Under the pieces are notes generated by a model. That model was not told the origin of the DNA. It did not search any database and saw nothing but the letters and a program-made list of their open reading frames with translations. Shown here in pieces: positions 22,342-33,170 of a DNA stretch of 64,000 nucleotides. The stretch is from assembly GCA_037892935.1 (NCBI GenBank), contig JAYXKI010000001.1:2108001-2172000 (forward strand). Direction: 5' to 3'. Origin of the DNA: Phlebopus portentosus. Taxonomy: Eukaryota; Basidiomycota; Agaricomycetes; Boletales; Boletinellaceae. Both the position numbers and the translations under genes were made by a program. How positions within the stretch are numbered: the first letter of the stretch is position 1; every line of letters starts with the position of its first letter.

Positions 22342-23969
22342 TGTAACTCCTGTGGACGTTCTGATGCCGGACAGGGAGTGTATAGTTCGAGGGGCTGCCC
22401 TAGAATACCTTCAAACGGTCAGCAGAGAATTTCACCCGAGCTAAGGGCACGAAGGAGTAGAGGGAAATAGGGATAGACAATGGAAGGGCTTGGTGAGAAC
22501 CGGGGATGTGAGGGAAGCGCTCGAGGAGGAATTCCGAGGGTAGGCTTCTCCCGAGATCGACGGTGGCGGTGCAAAGGCTAAATCGACTCTCCGGCTCAAC
22601 TGCGAGCTCTGGACTAAAGCCGACTAACCCAAGGCACAAGAACTAAACTAACTAAGCTACGCTAGTCGAACCACCAACCCGAACGTGACTAATCAACTGT
22701 GCTAACACACTGGTAAGCGACTGCAGTCGATCTCACTCGTAGTCTTAAGTGTCGGAACGCGGCGTAACGGTTCGAAACGCGATACGATGGACGAAGGACA
22801 ATAGCTGAGTGTGTCGTAATGTGATGCGAAGGATGGAGGTGCACAACGATGACGGAAGGGGACTGAGAGAATCGAAGGATATGTGTGGGATGATGAAACC
22901 GACCGTTTCCGATCGAAACGATGCGGAATAGCACCGGGCTGGTCTTGAGGAAGCGGAGAGTGGAAAGTCAAGAGGAAAGGGATGATATGGTGTCCTTTCC
23001 CGACGACAATGGAGAGGGGAAGGTGTTGCGAGACCGAATGCGAGTGGCACGCAGAGTAACTGGGTTACGAGCGAAACCGGGCGAAACGGATCGAAACACG
23101 TGAGGGGGTCTTGTTTCGGGTGAGAGAAGATAGAGAAGCCTTTATACGATGACGGCGAACTATACGAACGCGCGAACGGCTCTACTGCGAAGAGAGATCA
23201 CCGATCGACTGTACAGAACACGAAATGTCGTATATTAGACTATAGAGACGAGAGAGTCCACTACGAACAAGTAGACTAGAGGTCGAGAGGCTTAGAGACG
23301 ATGTGAGAACTGCAAGCTAAGCTCCCACTCAGCTCCGACTAAGCTGTCCCTCTACTACGAGAGTCGTGCTATATTTATACTAAACGTCCAAGACTGAGCC
23401 TCCCAGCGGTCAGAGAACCTACGTCATAAGGAAAAGGGAACGCATATCGCTATCTACAAAGGAGAGGAGCGCATAGGAATGGTTTAAGGGACACATAGGT
23501 CAAAAGAAACAATACTAAGCATGTCTGGAACGAGAGCATAATGGATTAAAGGGGACGCATATAGAAAGGTCAGAAAATGTGCGGAACCTTCGGAACCGGG
23601 TCTCTTTGAGCGGAACGAAGCGGAACTCGGGGAAACGACTCGGAAGGGCTCTGGCTAGCCTGACAAAGTAAGTCTGCGATGTTTAACAAAGGAGAGGGAC
23701 TGAGGACGAGGTTGCAGGGTCAAATCTCTTTGTCTGGAATGCGGATCCGAGGTCCGGAGACTTGTGATCGACGCGTGCAAACTCGATGCCGTGATTCTCC
23801 CGTCTTGATGGCCGATCAAAGAACGGTGCACGTGCCATCTGGACTATGGCGTTCTTGCTAAGTTCACTCGTTCGAGCGAAACCAGTCGAAACCGAGCGAA
23901 ACCAGTTGGAACACCACGGAACTGGTCGTAACGACTCCGTACGTTCCCAAGCTTCAGACTTACTCTTCA
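22342..23969 (-). repeat. Left LTR of TE2
   Basis: Starts TGTAACTCCTGTGG and ends TTACTCTTCA on the plus strand. It is almost collinear with 29030-30655; one 2 bp difference (GATGACGGCGAAC against GATGACCGAAC, near 23150) explains the length difference. Open frames inside it on both strands are shadows repeated in the other LTR. Confidence 0.9.
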
Positions 23970-24097
23970 TCTCCCGGGTTCATGAAATAGTGACCGTCCG
24001 CGGTCACTCCCATCTCAATCCGATGCGTGGGAGTTTCGAAGCATAACGCGTCGCGTCCAAATTTTCTTCCGCTGTCATCTCTTCTTCTTTCTCCAAC

Positions 24098-25845
24098 ATG
24101 TTCACTTCCGAAGAAATCGTCGCGCTCTTGGGACCCATCAACTCCGATGACGACTGGAAGGCAGCGGTCGCAAAATTCGAGGCAGACGTCGCCTTGGCCA
24201 GGTCGGCAATGGATGAACTAGACCATGGCGTCACGACGGTATTTCTGCCGGATAAGACAAAACCGGTCGAATGGATCGCGCCTACAGGTTCGATGACGGT
24301 TCGGTGGTTGACGAATCCGGTGATGGAATCTTTGATGGATGGGTGGAAGGCAACCACGGTGCGTAAACCGCGCACTCTAATCAAGAATTTTTGTTAACGA
24401 AATTCGACAGGCACGGAAGGAAGCGTTGGAGCAAGTCCGTCCCAAAGGAACGAAAGAAGTCTGGTCGGAGACGGCGTACTCCAACTACTGCGACACGGAC
24501 GCTCTCCTACGGACGCTGTACTACGATCGATGGGAATTTTACGCCAGGATGGAGACCAAACGACGAGCTTTCTTCCGCAGACGCAGGGTTCCATTCCATC
24601 CTGCCTCGTTCGATTCGATTTGTGGGTTCTTCTTGGGCGAATCGTTCCCTCCAATGTTCCCGAAACCGCGCCCTGACATCGAAAAGGCTCTCGAGAACGT
24701 GAGAATGGAGAGCTCCAAGTTCCAACAAACGGCGAGGTTCACCGGCAACACGGACTACACGCGAGACGAAGCTGTCCGGAGTCACGTAGGTACTTCTTCT
24801 TGTCTATCATCTCCATCTAATCCTTCCTACAGCAAGCGTTCGAATATTGGGAGGATATCGAGCAACGACACCTTCGTGCAGGGCACATCCTTCGCATCGA
24901 CAGGGTGAAATTGAGAACGGTCCGGCTCCTCTGGGAATACTACGGCTATTCCATTCTTCGTCGTCGGCTCTATCAACTCGTCCGTGCTCAGGAATCCGAA
25001 ACGCAACAACAACAACAGCAACAACAACGATCCCAACAAGTGCTGTCTGAACCTTTCTCTCAGCCGCAACAGCAACAACAGCAACAACCACTGCTGCCTG
25101 AACCATTTCCTCCGCAACAACAACAACAGCAGCAACATCAAATGCTGCCTCAGGACGTCGATAGTCCAATGGAGGTTGATTCCGCTCCTCTTCAGGTCGA
25201 AACTGGCGAAACGATCGAGGACGGAGAAGTCGCGGAACCGGTCGAAACGCTCGAAACCGGAGCGGAACGTTTGGAAGGGGCAAGCCGTTCTACACCCTTA
25301 ACCTCACTCGAACCCACAATGCTCGAGATTGAGCTTCGCGAGAGTGAAAGACGTGAAGAAGAGGAACGCGCTGCTCAACGCGCCGAAATCTCCCGGATGG
25401 CTGCCGAAATCGAGGCCAACATGCGACGACGACTGGATGCAGGGACTCGCCGCGTTCGTGGTGTTCGGCAAGTGGTGGACTCGGACGAGGAGACTCCTGC
25501 GATTCAGGAAAGTCCTGAGAGTCCTCCTCCTGGTCATCGGGGAGAAGACTCCGTTATCATGAGTCCAGGCGACGGCGGAATGGATATCGGTGATGTGGGA
25601 ATGGAGGCGAATGAGCCGTTTGAGGCGGACGCAAGCCTTGAAGAGATTCAGGCTCTCAATACCGCGAGCAACAACAACAGCAACAACAACAACAACAATA
25701 GCGGTACTGCTGCTGTTCCGCGCGAAACTGTCGAAACGCAAGCGAGACGCGTTTCTCCGGCACGACGAGCGTCTTCTCAACCTGAGGCTGGTCCTTCTAG
25801 GATTCCGGCTAATGGTGGTGGTTCTGGAGGTGACGACAACGATAA

Positions 25846-25878
<33 letters not shown>

Positions 25879-26392
25879 TGGTGACGAACGATTGGGCGAT
25901 GGGCGCGTTCATCATCGGGTTCCGTGCGACCAGTGCCAGAAGCGTGGCCATGATTGCGTGGGTCTTCCGCAGAGGACCTGCGCTCCGTGCTTGAAGCAGG
26001 CGAAGGGCTGTAGTCTAGCCACGAAGGGCAGGGCTGTAGCCGCAAAGCGTAAGGCAGCTCGGGAGGCGCGCGATCGGGAAGCAAAACGCCGGAAAGTCAC
26101 AGCTCTGGCGGCCAGATCGGTGGGTGGTCGCGTCGAGCATGAAGCTCTGCAGCGGGAGGTCGGGGAATCCGAGCTGCAGTTCGTGCTGGCGCGGATGGAT
26201 CACCGGGACAAGGTCCTGTCCCAGATGCTGAACGAATTCAGCGTCCTTGTAGCGCAGGCGCACGCGGATCGTCGTCTGCTGCTCGAGTTGGCTGGGGTGA
26301 AGACGGGGGAAGGTGAAGACGAGGAAGAGGAAGATAGAGGGGAAGTGGAGAGGGTTCGTCAGTCGAAGGGGAAAGGTAGGGCTCGGGAATAG
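24098..26392 (+). CDS. TE2 accessory protein: poly-Q regions and Zn2Cys6-type cluster
   Basis: Three exons (24098-24358, 24411-24785, 24833-26392) with GT-AG introns of 52 and 47 bp give a 731-residue protein, uninterrupted. The N-terminal third is a folded-looking, Trp/Arg/Phe-rich region (FYARMETKRRAFFRRR). Then come Gln-rich tracts (about 25003-25140), an Asn tract (about 25668-25701), an Asp tract (about 25836-25880), and a cysteine cluster C-x2-C-x6-C-x7-C-x2-C-x6-C from 25924. That cluster fits the fungal Zn(II)2Cys6 pattern. A Lys/Arg-rich stretch and an acidic tail ending KGKGRARE follow. The gene is antisense to and convergent with pol. It may be an unusual gag or nucleic-acid-binding accessory protein. 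I do not know its function. Intact splicing and frame suggest recent selection. Confidence 0.65.
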
Positions 26393-26836
26393 AGTATAAT
26401 CGTCGTGTATGCTCTATGTCCTGGTCGGACTTTTGTAAAATAGAAAAAGAAAAGGACAAAAGAAAAAGAAAAATAACTTGTACTGTACATAGTTGTTTTT
26501 ATAGTTAATTTATACGATTTTGTTTCGGTTTTTGTGAATTTTCGTGTGATCGAGCGAGACTGAGTGATGACTAGAAGAATAGATCAAAGAATTCAAAGAA
26601 TAGGATGAAAGGAAGCTGATACGAAGTGGATTGAGGCATTTCGCCGTCGTTCCGCTGTTTTGAACGGCGAAACCGTGCGGAACTGCGTATTAAGTAAAAG
26701 TACACGCGTTAGATCCTATAGTGGATCACGCTAGCAGAGACGAAACTATAGAAGGAGAATTGGAAGATTAGAATTGATCAGAGGAGAGAGAGAATCAGAA
26801 TTAAGTAAGGAGCATATATGAAGGGAAATGAATGAT
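26393..26836. other. Convergent intergenic space inside TE2
   Basis: AT-rich 3' regions of the two convergent TE2 genes; no further feature seen. Confidence 0.5.
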
Positions 26837-29029
26837 TTAATCGGAATTTTGGGACTCATCGTCAGGGAATTTCTCTGGCGAATCTTCTATTTCGGGTATG
26901 TCATCATCTTCGTCCGATCCAATGAGCTTGGTCACCGGAACAGTCAAATGCGAACGCGGGAAGTACGGAACCAGGCGAAACGCTGCTATTCGGAGTTTCG
27001 AAACCGCTCCATCGAGTTCGGCGACGATATACGAACCGCCTTGAGTGCGTCGAACTACCACGTAGGGGCCTAAATAGCGGGGTTTCGTTTTACGATTGAG
27101 TTCCATCTTGATACGCGTGTTTCGCAAGAGTACGAGGCTTCCTGGCTGAAAGTCGTAGTCCTTGATTCTATGCTTCTCCACCTCGGCGAACTGCTTTGCG
27201 TATGCATGCCTTGCATTCATGACGAGTTTCGCAACGCGATCCAACTCTTCTGGACGTTTCTGGAGTTGTTTCGCACGTATTACAATGAGTTCCGACGTCG
27301 TAACTGGCGAATCGAGCGGTGGTGCCAGGTATGTTGCTTCTGCGAGGTCGAAAGGCAAAACTGCTTCGACTCCATGGGCCATGTAATACGGGGACATTCC
27401 TGTTGCTCTGTTGATCGTGATTCTTTCTGCCCAAAATACCGAGTCAGCGTGATCACTCCAACGCTTGTCATTACTGTCTGCAGCTTTAATCAAGGCTTCC
27501 TGTACGTCGAAATGTCTGCGTTCGACTAATCCATTTGCGCGTGAGTTGTATGACGAAATCCGAATGTGGTTGATGTGATACCGCGTCTTCAAGTAATCTA
27601 GCACGGCGACGAATGGTGTTCCGTTATCTGTAACGATTTCGGGGCATGCTCCATATCGACACAAAAGGTTCTGAAAGATAAACTGGCCTACGGTCTTACC
27701 AGTTTCTTCTCGAAGAAGTCTAAATTCGGGATACGCGGTTAACGAACAACGCGCATGCACGATATACCGGAATCCACTCGATTTCGGCATAACCTTCGAG
27801 TCAATATGGATGCGTTGAAAAAGAGGGGCTACCTCCGGTACGTTTGGCGGGATAAGAATATTCTTCGTCTGGCGTATCTGGCACTCATGACAGGTGCGCA
27901 CGAAATACTTTACGTCCTGTCCTAATGACGGCCACCAAAATCTCTCCAGCAGTCGCATTCGAGTGCAGAAAATTCCTTTGTGTCCTAGATCGTCGTGAGC
28001 TTGCTTGACTAGGTCCCACCTGCGTTTCGCTTCTATTACGACTTGGTGCCGGCCGTTTCGCGCCTTTCTCCACAGACGGCCTCCCTTCACGAAGAAGTCA
28101 GCTGCGTACCTGATTAGCTTCGCATAGCCACTATCGCTAAGATTGTCTGGGCGTGTGAGATGCGTGATTAGCTTCGTGACGTCATCTAAGCGGCTATCCT
28201 TCCTTCTCGCGGATTCCGTAGAAGGAAATAGGTTCTCTGTCGCTGTTTCGCTAGGTGTTCCGCCCTGTTGCGCTACTTGGTATGTCGAAACCGGCTCTTC
28301 TATCGCAAAACCGTACGTTTCGTCTACCCAGTCTTCGTACGTTTCATCCGGAGGGGGGTCTTCTTCAGCTGCTCTTCGTCTGGATAATCCATCGGTACAT
28401 CGGAAATCGGCTGCTGGGATGTGTCTGAGCTTGAAACTGAAGAGAAGGATACCTGCGATCCATCTGTTAATGGTCGCATTGGGCTGCAGGTCGGGATTGT
28501 TGATCATCCCCTTGATGTATGCTGCATCCATTTTGACTACTAGATTCTGGACTCCGATGAGATACAGTCGCATCGCGTGCAATGCTCGAAATAAGCCGTA
28601 TAACTCGATTTTCGGCTGTGAATACGATGCCTGGGTCTGATTCCAGTTAATAGAGCCGAAACGATTGATCCTTCGCCTTCCATCCGAGTGCTCTTGTCCT
28701 AAATACCAACCAACTCCAATAATAGACGAGTCTACCGCCAATATTACTTCGTTGTCTGACGCGTAGTCGATTGCGCACAGCGCCGGGCAAATAATAACGG
28801 CTTGCTTTAGTTCGTCCATTGCGTTCTGTTCTTCGTCTGTCCACGCAAAAATCTGGTTCTTCCTTGTCATGCGGTACAACGGGCGAGTGAGTTTCGAATA
28901 ATCCTTGACGAAAATCCGAAGGACTCCTACCGTTCCCAGAAATCCTCGGACTTCCGTCAGCGTTCTACATGGCGGCCAATCTCGTATCTTCTGTACTTTC
29001 GAATCGTCTGGCTCGCGTCCTTGGTACGT
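26837..29029 (-). pseudogene. TE2 pol fragment: RT end, RNase H and integrase
   Basis: An uninterrupted frame runs from the LTR edge (29029), reading GREPDDSKVQKIRDWPP (RT thumb/connection), to the stop at 26837. RNase H: AVDSSIIGVGWYLGQ and a Glu in SQPKIELYGL. Integrase zinc finger: DLGHKGIFCTRMRLLE...FVRTCHEC (HHCC). Catalytic core: Asp in RIHIDSKVM, Asp in EIVTDNGTPF, Glu in RANGLVERRHFDVQEAL. The tail FQPGSLVLLRNTRIKMELN is typical of Ty3-type C-terminal domains. Gag, protease and the RT catalytic region are lacking, so it is defective although the surviving frame is intact. ATG at 28877-28879 is only the first Met. Confidence 0.85.
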
Positions 29030-30655
29030 TGAAACTCCTGTGGACGTTCTGATGCCGGACAGGGAGTGTATAGTTCGAGGGGCTGCCCTAGAATACCTTC
29101 AAACGGTCAGCAGAGAATTACACCCGAGCTAAGGGCACGAAGGAGTGGAGGGAAATAGGGATAGACAATGGAAGGGCTTGGTGAGAACCGGGGATATGAG
29201 GGAAGCGCTCGAGGAGGAATTCCGAGGGTAGGCTTCTCCCGAGATCGACGGTGGCGGTGCAAAGGCTAAATCGACTCTCCGGCTCAACTGCGAGCTCTGG
29301 ACTAAAGCCGACTAACCCAAGGCACAAGAACTGAACTAACTAAGCTACGCTAGTCGAACCACCAACCCGAACGTGACTAATCGACTGTGCTAACACACTG
29401 GCAAGCGACTGCAGCCGATCTCACTCGTAGTCTAAAGTGTCGGAACGCGGCGTAACGATTCGAAACGCGATACGATGGACGAAAGACAATTGCTGAGTGT
29501 ATCGAAATGTGATGCGAGGGATGGAGGTGCAAAACGATGACGGAAGGGGACTGAGAGAATCGAAGGATATGTGTGGGACGATGGAACCGACCGTTTCCGA
29601 TCGAAATGATGCGGAATAGCACCGGGCTGGTCTTGAGGAAGCGGAGAGTGGAAAGTCAAGAGGAAAGGGGTGATATGGTGTCCTTTCCCGACGACAATGG
29701 AGAGGAGAAGGTGTTGCGAGACCAAATGCGAGCGGCACGCGGAGTAACTGGGTTACGAGCGAAACCGGGCGAAACGGATCGAAACACGTGAGGGGGTCTT
29801 GTTTCGGGTGAGAGGAGATAGAGAAGCCTTTATACGATGACCGAACTATACGAACGCACGAACGGCTCTACTGCGAAGAGAGATCACCGATCGACTGTAC
29901 AGAACACGAAATGTCGTATATTAGACTATAGAGACGAGAGAGTCCACTACGAACAAGTAGACTAGAGGTCGAGAGGCTTAGAGACGATGTGAGAACTGCA
30001 AGCTAAGCTCCCACTCAGCTCCCACTAAGCTGTCCCTCTACTACGAGAGTCGTGCTAAATTTATACTAAACGTCCAAGACTGAGCCTCCCAGCGGTCAGA
30101 GAACCTACGTCATAAGGAAAAGGGAACGCATATCACTATCTACAAAGGAGAGGAGCGCATAGGAATGGTTTAAGGGACACATAGGTCAAAAGAAACAATA
30201 CTAAGCATGTCTGGAACGAGAGCATAATGGATTAAAGGGGACGCATATAGAAAGGTCAGAAAATGTGCGGAACCTTCGGAACCGGGTCTCTTTGAGCGGA
30301 ACGAAGCGGAACTCGGGGAAACGACTCGGAAGGGCTCTGGCTAGCCTGACAAAGTAAGTCTGCGATGTTTAACAAAGGAGAGGGACTGAGGACGAGGTTG
30401 CAGGGTCAAATCTCTTTGTCTGGAATGCGGATCCGAGGTCCGGAGACTTGTGATCGACGCGTGCAAACTCGATGCCGTGATTCTCCCGTCTTGATGGCCG
30501 ATCAAAGAACGGTGCACGTGCCATCTGGACTATGGCGTTCTTGCTAAGTTCACTCGTTCGAGCGAAACCAGTCGAAACCGAGCGAAACCAGTCGGAACAC
30601 CACGGAACTGGTCGTAACGACTCCGTACGTTCCCAAGCTTCAGACTTACTCTTCA
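29030..30655 (-). repeat. Right LTR of TE2
   Basis: 1626 bp; starts TGAAACTCCTGTGG where the left LTR has TGTAACTCCTGTGG, and ends ACTTACTCTTCA followed by CCGA. The terminal T-to-A difference sits exactly at the junction with the truncated RT frame. Confidence 0.9.
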
Positions 30656-33170
30656 CCGATCAGGTCGACTGTGACAACTTGCCATGGCACCTCCGGCACC
30701 TCATTCAGGTGTAAAACCTTTGCTCTTGTTGTTCTGAGGGCCTTTGTTTGCTGACAACAATCACATCCCCACACGTAGCTCCTGACATCGATGTACATGT
30801 TAGGCCACCAGAAACTTCTGTTTGCCAGCGCAACCATCTTGTTTGCTCCTGGGTGACCTGCCGATGTCAAGTCATGGCACTCTCTTATTACTTCCTCCCT
30901 TACGCTCATTGGTACGAAAACGTTTTGGAATTTCTTGGTCTTCATCATCGAGAGCTTAACTTCTTCTACAACCCGTCCATGAACACTAAGTTCACCGGTC
31001 TCTCTTCCTCACTCAACTCCATTTGTGCCTTTCGAATCTTCTCGATCAGCACATCTCTTAACGTCTCTACCATTCCTCTGACCAGCCATTCATCTCTGAT
31101 GAATGTGATGTCCTCATTATCCCGTTCACCCTTGTTGTAGTCAGCTCAATGTGACAATATGTCAGCCTTGCCCAACATCTTCCCTGGCTTGTGTACTAAT
31201 GTGAAGTCAAATTCGGCTAAGTTGAGTCACTAACGAGCTTGTCGATGATTCAACTTTTGAGGCGATCGGAAATACGTCAAGTTTGCATGATCAGTCCACA
31301 CTTTGAAGGGTCTCTTGGCTCCTTGGAGGTATTGTCACCATTCCTTGAGAGCTTGAACAATTGCAAGCATCTCTTTATCATAGATCTCGTAATTTTGTTC
31401 AGCCTCCAAGAAGGTCAACGATCGATAGGCTATCACCTTCCACTTGTCATCTTGTTTCTGAAGGAGCACTCCTCCAGACGCAAAGTCCGACGCATCTGCT
31501 TTGACCCAGAAAGGACCCTCCTCGTTCGGTATGGCCAGAACCGGAGAACTACTCAACCGACCCTTCAACTCTTTGAATGCTTGTTGTTCCTCCTCTCCCC
31601 ACTTCCATTCCACCTTACCCATCAGCGCCATCAGTAGTTTAACGACAGAGCTATAGTCCTTTACGAATCGTCGTAACCAATTCCCTAGTCCCAGGAATTG
31701 TTGCAGTTTGTGAACGTTCCGTGGGATTGGCCACTCTTGAACTGCTGCTGTCTTTTTCAGATCCATTCAAACCTCACCATTACCGATGATGTGTCCAAGA
31801 TACTTAATTGTATTGACCTCGAACTTACATTTCTGCGGTTTCAGGAAAAGTCCGTTTTGGTGAAGGATCTCAAAGACTCGTTTGGTGTGCTTGCGATGTT
31901 CCTCCAGATCGTTTGAGAAAATGAGGATGTCATCGAGGTAAATGATAACAATACCCTCATGGATTAGTTCTCAAAAGATATCATTCATGAATCCTTGGAA
32001 AGTCGCTGGTGCATTGCACAATCTGAAAAACATGACCATTGGTTCGAATAAGCCTAAGTTCATCCTGAATGCTGCCTTCCATTCATCACCTTCGCAGATC
32101 CGAATGTTATAGTATCTCCAGCAAACGTCGAGCTTCGTGATATACTTTGCATCTTTGATCTTATCGATGAGCTCATTTATCAGCAGTAACAGGTACTTAT
32201 TCTTGACCGTTCCTTCATTGAGCTTTCGATAGTCTTGGATCGCTCGTAAGCTCCCATCTTCCTTCTTGATAAAGAAGAATGAAGACGCCATTGGGGATTT
32301 CGACTGTCAGATGCGTCCTGATGCTAGGTTTTCCTTTATGAACTCCTTCATCGCCTCTTGTTCCTTTGGCGACAATGGATAAACCTTGCAATCACTGGGC
32401 TTGAAATCCGGCTTCATGTCTATAGCATGGTCCCACATTTGGTGATTCGACAGATGTTTGAACAATTCCTCACTAAAGACGTCCACATACTCTTCCAGGT
32501 AAGGTGGCCACTTTGCCGCTTCCTTCATCTGCACATTTCTCATAAACTCTTTGTCTATCTCCTCACTTAAGGATGATAAGTCGCATTCATCAGGGCAACA
32601 TGTGAACTTAACTGTTCCTGCTCTCCAATCAATTTCAGGATTGTGCTTTGTCAACCAGTCATGTCCAAGGAAGATGTTGCTCAATGCTAAGGACGTCACC
32701 GCCAATCGAATCTCTTCCTCATGTTTCCCAAAGAACATCCGTACAATCACGTATTCCTTGATCAATCCACCCTCATTGCTTGTCTCATCCACATTAAAGA
32801 CTGGTCTGGGTCGAATGTACTTTTGAGTGGGGAAGCCATATCATTTGACAAAGCCTTCATCAATACATGAGCCCATGCATCCCGAGTCTATTAGCGCATG
32901 AGCATCGATGAAGTTTTCCTCTTCAAGTAGAGGGTTTGACAAGTCTACTTCATCATCGCCTGCTACCTTTGGATGTACAATGCTAATGAAGGTGTCCAAC
33001 TCTTTTCCTCCTGCCCTCTGGACAAATTGATCTGCGTCCACTATGCCCTTGCGCCATACCTCAGCTGCACATCTGCCAACCACATCCCACACTGCTTCAG
33101 TATCATTTGCCTGAGCAACAATGTTCTTGTGGTAAGGTGCTTCCACCTCAACCTCATTTTTTATAGTGGT

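Larger units (their letters stand above)
22342..30655 (-). mobile_element. TE2: LTR element with convergent accessory gene, gag-PR-RT deleted
   Basis: Long LTRs of 1628 bp (22342-23969) and 1626 bp (29030-30655), roughly 2% different by eye. A 4 bp duplication CCGA flanks it (22338-22341 and 30656-30659) within TE1 integrase. The interior has a plus-strand spliced gene (24098-26392) and a minus-strand RNase H-integrase frame (28879-26837). If pol sets the orientation, the 5' LTR is the right one, and RT coding begins abruptly at its edge, so gag, protease, primer-binding site and most of RT are missing. Confidence 0.85.

Noticed and set aside
22689..23103. Several open frames of 60-100 codons inside the left TE2 LTR (repeated at 29377-29791)
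   Set aside because: They overlap each other in several frames on both strands, have no recognisable domain, and occur because the LTR is GC-balanced with few stops.
23679..23970. Frames identical in both TE2 LTRs (60 and 95 codons; also 30365-30656)
   Set aside because: Identity follows from LTR duplication and is not evidence of coding. The two frames are antisense to each other.
25304..25951. 215-codon minus-strand frame opposite the TE2 accessory gene
   Set aside because: Composition (runs of Val and Arg) is the mirror of Asp/Asn runs in the plus-strand exon; it is a shadow.
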